A stretch of DNA of 17,448 nt from Pseudomonadota bacterium (GTDB lineage Bacteria > Bdellovibrionota > Oligoflexia > Oligoflexales > Oligoflexaceae): the NCBI GenBank assembly GCA_029556045.1, contig JAKQGS010000018.1, positions 1-17,448 on the forward strand. Direction: 5' to 3'. Below the pieces are notes generated by a model, which made no database searches, had not been told where the DNA came from, and saw only the letters and a list, made by a program, of their open reading frames with translations. Within the stretch, counting starts at the first letter, position 1; every line of letters begins with the position of its first letter. The position numbers and the translations under genes are program-made. Positions 13,686 through 17,448 of the stretch are shown in pieces.

Positions 13686-15365
13686 GCGATTATTCCCGTC
13701 CACCTGCAACCAGACGGCAATGGCACCACCTTTGGGTGAGAGGCTGACAGAAGGAGCAAAGGCTTCGTTGGAGTCGTCTTTTTCCAGAAGCTCGGTGGTT
13801 TCCCAGACATTGTTCTCCCGGTGGCGTGCTTTAATGTTATGACGGGTTCCGTCAAACTCCGCCCAGATCACCATGGCGCGACCATTACCGTCACTGGAAA
13901 GAGTTGGGTAGGTTGACGGCCGATTGGGATTGCCGTCATTCAATTTCTCTGGTTGCCCCCAGCCGGTGCTGGCATCGTAGTAATTAACACCCAGGGGATT
14001 TTCGCTGGTGGACTTGTGCATTCCCCACACCACGATAGCATGGCCGGCTTGGTCAAAGACGGCATCCAGATAGTCCACCTGTCCATCGCTATTACCACTG
14101 AGCTGTGTCGGCCCCGTTAGTGTGCCATTCTTCCAGACCGAACCCTGAGCGATGCTTAGGGTGCGGTCAGCTGATAGATAAAACCATGCAATGATCGCTT
14201 CACCGGAGCTGTCGGCAGCCACGATGGGACGAAGGTTATAACCCTGGGTCGTGTTGCTGAGGGTGTAAGGAGAGGCATCCCAACCGGTGCCCTCCTTGAA
14301 ATGGCTCATAGCTACCTGAGTGTTGGTATCGCTGACTCCTTCAATCCACGACACAAAAGCATCGCCGCTTTCACTGTAAGCTACGGAAAGGGTCCGATTG
14401 TTAGCGAGTGGTATAAGGTTGCTCATAAACTGGGTCAGCGGAGACCACTGGCCGGATGCTGAATCGAAGGTTTTAGCCTGCACCACATAATCGGTCAGAA
14501 ATCCGTGATCGACCCAGATACCGGTGTACCAGGCCACTATACCGGCACCTTTGGAATTAAACGAGATTTGAGGATAGATACTGACCCGATTGGGAGTCTC
14601 ACTGAGAGCTAAAGGGGTGCTCCATTGGTTGCTGTTATCGCTAAAATGCGACCACCAAACGCGGGCCACAGCGGCGCCGTCGCTGGCGGCTTCCGATGTG
14701 GTGGTGTACCAAATTGCGTGAACATCGCCGTTGGCATCAAAGGCGATATGTGGTTCGCGGGCGGTTTCTCCTGACGGAGCTTCCGCAACCTTTTGGTTGG
14801 AGCGCCAGAATTGACCATCGTACCATTTGGACCAGACATGCCAACGATTGGTGGCATCCGCCTGAATCCAGACCGCCATGGCTTCTCCCTGGCTATTGAA
14901 TATGACTTCGGGGTGGTAGGCGTCCCCTTCGTTATTGACTTCGATCAGCTGTGCCTCCCCCCAGGCATGGGTGGAAGTATTCCCCTCGCTATCGATCTCT
15001 ACGCGATCCAAGCAAGTTTTGACGGATTCGTTGTCGAGAACGATTTCCTGTTTGCCATCCATATCCTTGACAAAAGCTTCATAGGACCATTGTTTTGAAA
15101 CCTGGGTGATGACGCAATCACATTTGTTGGTGGCTTTGATCATGTCCGATATCTTGGTTCTGGCAGCGCAGGCGGATATCTGTTCCTGGAGCTGGGCGTC
15201 CGTCCAGGGTGTCGCCGTGGCAGATTTGCCGGAAGGTTTGGGTGGGGGCTTTTCACAGGCGCCAGCGAGGATTAGACAAATAAGCGTCGTCAGGGCACGA
15301 CGGCATCCTTGCCTGAATTGCTCGGACTGCATTTTAAATCCGTAATTAATCTGTCTCGCATCCAT
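13656..15365 (-). CDS. Lipoprotein with four-Cys N-terminal domain and eight propeller-type repeats, function unknown
   Basis: A 569-residue protein counted from ATG at 15365, preceded at 4 bases by GGTGAT, which fits the 16S tail. ATG 15332, nearer the hydrophobic core, and GTG 15374 are alternatives. The hydrophobic LTTLICLILAGAC gives a relaxed lipobox with Cys37. A Pro/Lys linker and a compact domain (55-125) follow, with four cysteines (66, 82, 84, 118; KCDC in the middle). From about 148 to the end I count eight copies of a unit of 45-60 residues whose core is 'hydrophobic-x-F/A-x-x-x-G-x-A-hydrophobic-x-x-W'. Examples are VIFNSQGEAMAVWIQAD, IAFDANGDVHAIWY, ISFNSKGAGIVAWY, VSLSPKGGAIAVWLQVD. 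This pattern, as in BNR/sialidase-like propellers, suggests a 7- or 8-bladed propeller, probably for binding at the cell surface or periplasm. No catalytic residues are recognised. It follows the other lipoprotein gene by 32 bases. Confidence 0.75.
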   Translation of the reverse strand: MDARQINYGFKMQSEQFRQGCRRALTTLICLILAGACEKPPPKPSGKSATATPWTDAQLQEQISACAARTKISDMIKATNKCDCVITQVSKQWSYEAFVKDMDGKQEIVLDNESVKTCLDRVEIDSEGNTSTHAWGEAQLIEVNNEGDAYHPEVIFNSQGEAMAVWIQADATNRWHVWSKWYDGQFWRSNQKVAEAPSGETAREPHIAFDANGDVHAIWYTTTSEAASDGAAVARVWWSHFSDNSNQWSTPLALSETPNRVSIYPQISFNSKGAGIVAWYTGIWVDHGFLTDYVVQAKTFDSASGQWSPLTQFMSNLIPLANNRTLSVAYSESGDAFVSWIEGVSDTNTQVAMSHFKEGTGWDASPYTLSNTTQGYNLRPIVAADSSGEAIIAWFYLSADRTLSIAQGSVWKNGTLTGPTQLSGNSDGQVDYLDAVFDQAGHAIVVWGMHKSTSENPLGVNYYDASTGWGQPEKLNDGNPNRPSTYPTLSSDGNGRAMVIWAEFDGTRHNIKARHRENNVWETTELLEKDDSNEAFAPSVSLSPKGGAIAVWLQVDGNNRKNVWSNFFE

Positions 15366-15397
15366 ACTCATCACCCATGATCATTGATCATTCAGCG

Positions 15398-16303
15398 TCA
15401 GGGGGCCATGGCACCGGCTTTACGACGAGCCTCTTCCACGGCGGCATTTGGATCGATCTGGACCCGACTGGTGAGTTCCCCCTCATAGATGGTGGAGGGC
15501 AGGGAGCTTAGCGCTTTTTGCTCTTCGGAATAAGTTTGATCGTTCAGGTCGATCTTAACTTCGGTAAGGACCTCAGGAAATGCCGGCATCGTCGGCTCAG
15601 TTGCCGGGTTTTCGATCACCGGAGCTTCAGCGGGTGGTGCCTCACTGGCTCTTTCACCGGTTATGGACTCTGCGGACACCAGGATTGAGGCCGTGCTCAG
15701 AATGATTTGATCCTGTTGTTGCGCGGATTCGGTGGAGGTTTCAGCGGGAGGTACCGTTGCCTGTTCTACGGAAGCCTCCTGAGTTGCTTCGATAGGCTCT
15801 TCGCCGGTGGCTATAAACAAAAAATCATTCGGTGAAAAAAGTTTGGCTTTAGACATCTGAGCCCGACGATAGGTCCTAATAAAATCGGCAACCTTTTCAA
15901 AGAAGACTTTTTGTTTTGAGAGGGAATTTTGGAAGCTTGTATTGTCGTTCAGTGGCTTATTGCACACGGTGGAATCCTGATAGGTGGCCATTTGATAGGA
16001 CCTGGAAGGAAAATTAACAGTGATGGTGCACCCGGCAGTGGCCACTTCAAATTGATAAGGCTCTATGATGGTCAATCTTTGAACCGGGCCGTATTCCATG
16101 TGCATACGGCTTTGACTCACGATCGAAATCAAATAACGAAGGCGGGTGACAGCATCCTGCGGAACTGAGCCTGAAGCGTCGCCTGCCATTGTTTCAGAAG
16201 TCTTTTCCTGCATGCCCTTTTGGCCGGGAGTGCACCCTATGAGTCCAGTTACCATCATTGTGGCTGCCAGGACTAGAGAAGGATTTTTACGACATGTCAG
16301 CAT
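15398..16303 (-). CDS. Lipoprotein of unknown function with acidic Ala/Glu/Pro-rich linker
   Basis: A 301-residue protein starting at ATG 16303 with GGGAG about 7 bases upstream. The signal sequence ends in a classic lipobox, LIGC, with Cys24 as the lipidated residue. Residues 48-160 form the only region that looks folded (DAVTRLRYLISIVSQSR, RLTIIEPYQFEVATAGCTI, NSLSKQKVFFEKVADFIRTY), with Cys92 and Cys114 able to form a disulfide. Residues 165-260 are low-complexity, rich in Glu, Ala, Thr and Pro (EEPIEATQEASVEQATVPP and similar), likely a disordered tether. The end (265-301) is polar, with EEARRKAG near the C-terminus. No family recognised. It is first in a likely two-gene operon with the repeat lipoprotein, so the two may form one surface or periplasmic complex; that is inference. 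No clear promoter was seen in the 109 bases between it and aroC. Confidence 0.8.
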   Translation of the reverse strand: MLTCRKNPSLVLAATMMVTGLIGCTPGQKGMQEKTSETMAGDASGSVPQDAVTRLRYLISIVSQSRMHMEYGPVQRLTIIEPYQFEVATAGCTITVNFPSRSYQMATYQDSTVCNKPLNDNTSFQNSLSKQKVFFEKVADFIRTYRRAQMSKAKLFSPNDFLFIATGEEPIEATQEASVEQATVPPAETSTESAQQQDQIILSTASILVSAESITGERASEAPPAEAPVIENPATEPTMPAFPEVLTEVKIDLNDQTYSEEQKALSSLPSTIYEGELTSRVQIDPNAAVEEARRKAGAMAP

Positions 16304-16412
16304 AACGATCTCCCGGGGATGGGGGTTTTATGCCTTATCGGAATATTTTCGGAAAAGTTTAGTCATTTTCTTTGCTTTGGAGACGTTCCGCCAATCCCCT
16401 CAAAAAAGCTGA
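16304..16412. other. Intergenic region between aroC and the lipoprotein pair
   Basis: A 109-base gap on the way from aroC to the lipoprotein operon, both read leftward. Only the SD of the lipoprotein gene (GGGAG, before 16303) and a T6 run after the aroC stop are recognisable. No promoter pair reaches a useful match, so read-through from aroC is possible. Confidence 0.3.
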
Positions 16413-17448
16413 CTAATTCCGGTGAGGGCCCGCGGATGCACGGACTGCGGACTGGTAAATATAACTATCCAGGAGGGTAAGAATTGTCATGGCCTCAACC
16501 AGAGGGACGGCGCGGGGTAAAACGCAGGGGTCGTGGCGGCCCTCCTTGGGTTTGAAGGAGACGGTCGAGGGATTGTCACCCCGTGTCACCGTGGATTGCT
16601 CTTTAAACACCGTAGCCACCGGTTTAAAGGCCACCCGAAACACGATGGGAGCACCATTGCTGATGCCTCCCTGCACACCGCCTGAATGGTTCGTGGCGGT
16701 GGTGATGCGATCCTGCTGAAGGATAAATTCGTCATTGTGGGCGGAACCCTTCCACTGCGTTCCTGCAAAGCCGCTACCGATTTCAAAACCCTTGGTGGCG
16801 GGTAGACTTAACATCGCCTGGCCCAGGCGGGCCTCCAACTTGTCAAACACCGGATCCCCCAGTCCCACTGGAGGGTTTTGCACGACTCCGGTGATGACAC
16901 CACCCAGGCTATCCCCCTCCTGTTTCACCGCGGTGATCAATGCAATCATGCGACGACTGCTGTCAGGATCGGGGCAACGCACCGGCGATGCTTCAACAAG
17001 GTCGCGGGTCAGTGTATTGATGTCGGGGCGGGGGGCGGTCAGATTGTGAATGCTATCCACATAGGCCACCACGCGGGTGCCCGGCAGAAGTTCCTCCAGA
17101 ATTTGTTCGGCGACTGCAGCCGCTGCAACGCGCCCAATGGTTTCCCGCGCGCTGGCCCGACCTCCCCCTGACGATGCGGTGAGGCCGAATTTTTTTTCCC
17201 ACGTGTAGTCGGCGTGCGAGGGGCGATAGATGCCTTTGATGTCCTGATAGTGTTCGGGTTTTGCGTCACGATTGCGCACCACAAGCGTGAGTGGGGTGCC
17301 GAGTGTTATGCCGTTTTCCAGGCCGCTCAGACACTCCACCAGGTCCGCCTCCTGGCGGGGAGAGGTCAGTGGGCTTTGTCCGGGGCGCCGGCGATTGAGA
17401 AAAGCCTGCACCATTTCCAACGCAATGCGGTGCCCCGGTGGACATCCG
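16413..17448 (-). CDS. aroC: Chorismate synthase (5' end cut by window edge)
   Basis: The last step of the shikimate pathway: EPSP to chorismate, using reduced FMN. The frame is open to the right edge (345 residues visible), beginning [14 protein letters not shown], so only about 20-25 N-terminal residues, including the FGESHG motif, are missing. Family motifs present: [32 protein letters not shown], the FMN/substrate signature [50 protein letters not shown], and [17 protein letters not shown] near the end. The internal TTG at 17420 and the ATG two codons after it are not the true start. The stop at 16413 is followed by TTTTTT on the minus strand but without a convincing hairpin. Downstream (left) lies the lipoprotein pair on the same strand, 109 bases away. 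Confidence 0.97.
   Translation of the reverse strand, partial: GCPPGHRIALEMVQAFLNRRRPGQSPLTSPRQEADLVECLSGLENGITLGTPLTLVVRNRDAKPEHYQDIKGIYRPSHADYTWEKKFGLTASSGGGRASARETIGRVAAAAVAEQILEELLPGTRVVAYVDSIHNLTAPRPDINTLTRDLVEASPVRCPDPDSSRRMIALITAVKQEGDSLGGVITGVVQNPPVGLGDPVFDKLEARLGQAMLSLPATKGFEIGSGFAGTQWKGSAHNDEFILQQDRITTATNHSGGVQGGISNGAPIVFRVAFKPVATVFKEQSTVTRGDNPSTVSFKPKEGRHDPCVLPRAVPLVEAMTILTLLDSYIYQSAVRASAGPHRN

Noticed and set aside
16395..16426. CCCTCA/TGAGGG inverted repeat around the aroC stop as a terminator
   Set aside because: The loop is about 20 bases and the T run lies inside the loop, not after the stem.

Overview
The window looks like chromosomal DNA of a Gram-negative proteobacterial-type bacterium. 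The evidence is the number of envelope genes: Sec signal peptides, two lipoproteins, three probable outer-membrane beta-barrels ending in phenylalanine, a periplasmic Do/HtrA protease and a MarC inner-membrane protein. Base composition is moderately GC-rich by eye. Large TPR/FecR-like outer-membrane proteins and repeat lipoproteins recall Bdellovibrionota/Oligoflexia or deltaproteobacterial lineages, but no marker gene here settles the taxonomy, so this is a weak inference. There are 14 protein-coding genes, two of them cut by the window edges. I found no tRNA, rRNA, CRISPR array, transposase or insertion sequence.

Layout, left to right. (a) 1-663 (-): the main part of an RluA-type pseudouridine synthase running off the left edge. 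It is divergent from 832-1890 (+), a GNAT acetyltransferase fused to a cupin. (b) 4714 to 1928 (-): a tight three-gene operon of phosphoribosyltransferase, secreted phytase-like/SdiA-regulated-like propeller, and exported MsrA-MsrB methionine sulfoxide reductase. (c) A 384-base gap, then an exported barrel-like protein (5099-5989, +) whose 3' end overlaps MarC (-) by 17 bases. (d) 9505 to 5973 (-): a very large outer-membrane protein with Ig-like, FecR-like, TPR and barrel regions, followed by marC. (e) 11172 to 9688 (-): an HtrA/DegP protease with its own promoter and a clear intrinsic terminator. (f) 12024 to 11311 (-): a second small barrel-like protein. (g) 12322-13647 (+): the riboflavin enzyme RibD, without other rib genes beside it. 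(h) 16303 to 13656 (-): two lipoproteins in a likely operon, the second carrying eight propeller-type repeats. (i) 16413-17448 (-): chorismate synthase, cut at the right edge.

Nine of the fourteen genes act in the envelope. HtrA (protein quality control) and MsrAB (repair of oxidised methionine) are natural partners in keeping exported proteins intact, and several uncharacterised exported proteins surround them. Housekeeping enzymes (RibD, AroC, pseudouridine synthase) lie between and beside them. I saw no clear defence, secretion or biosynthetic cluster. The least explained material is the 948-residue multidomain outer-membrane protein, the eight-repeat lipoprotein with its partner, the GNAT-cupin fusion, and the PRTase/propeller/MsrAB operon.
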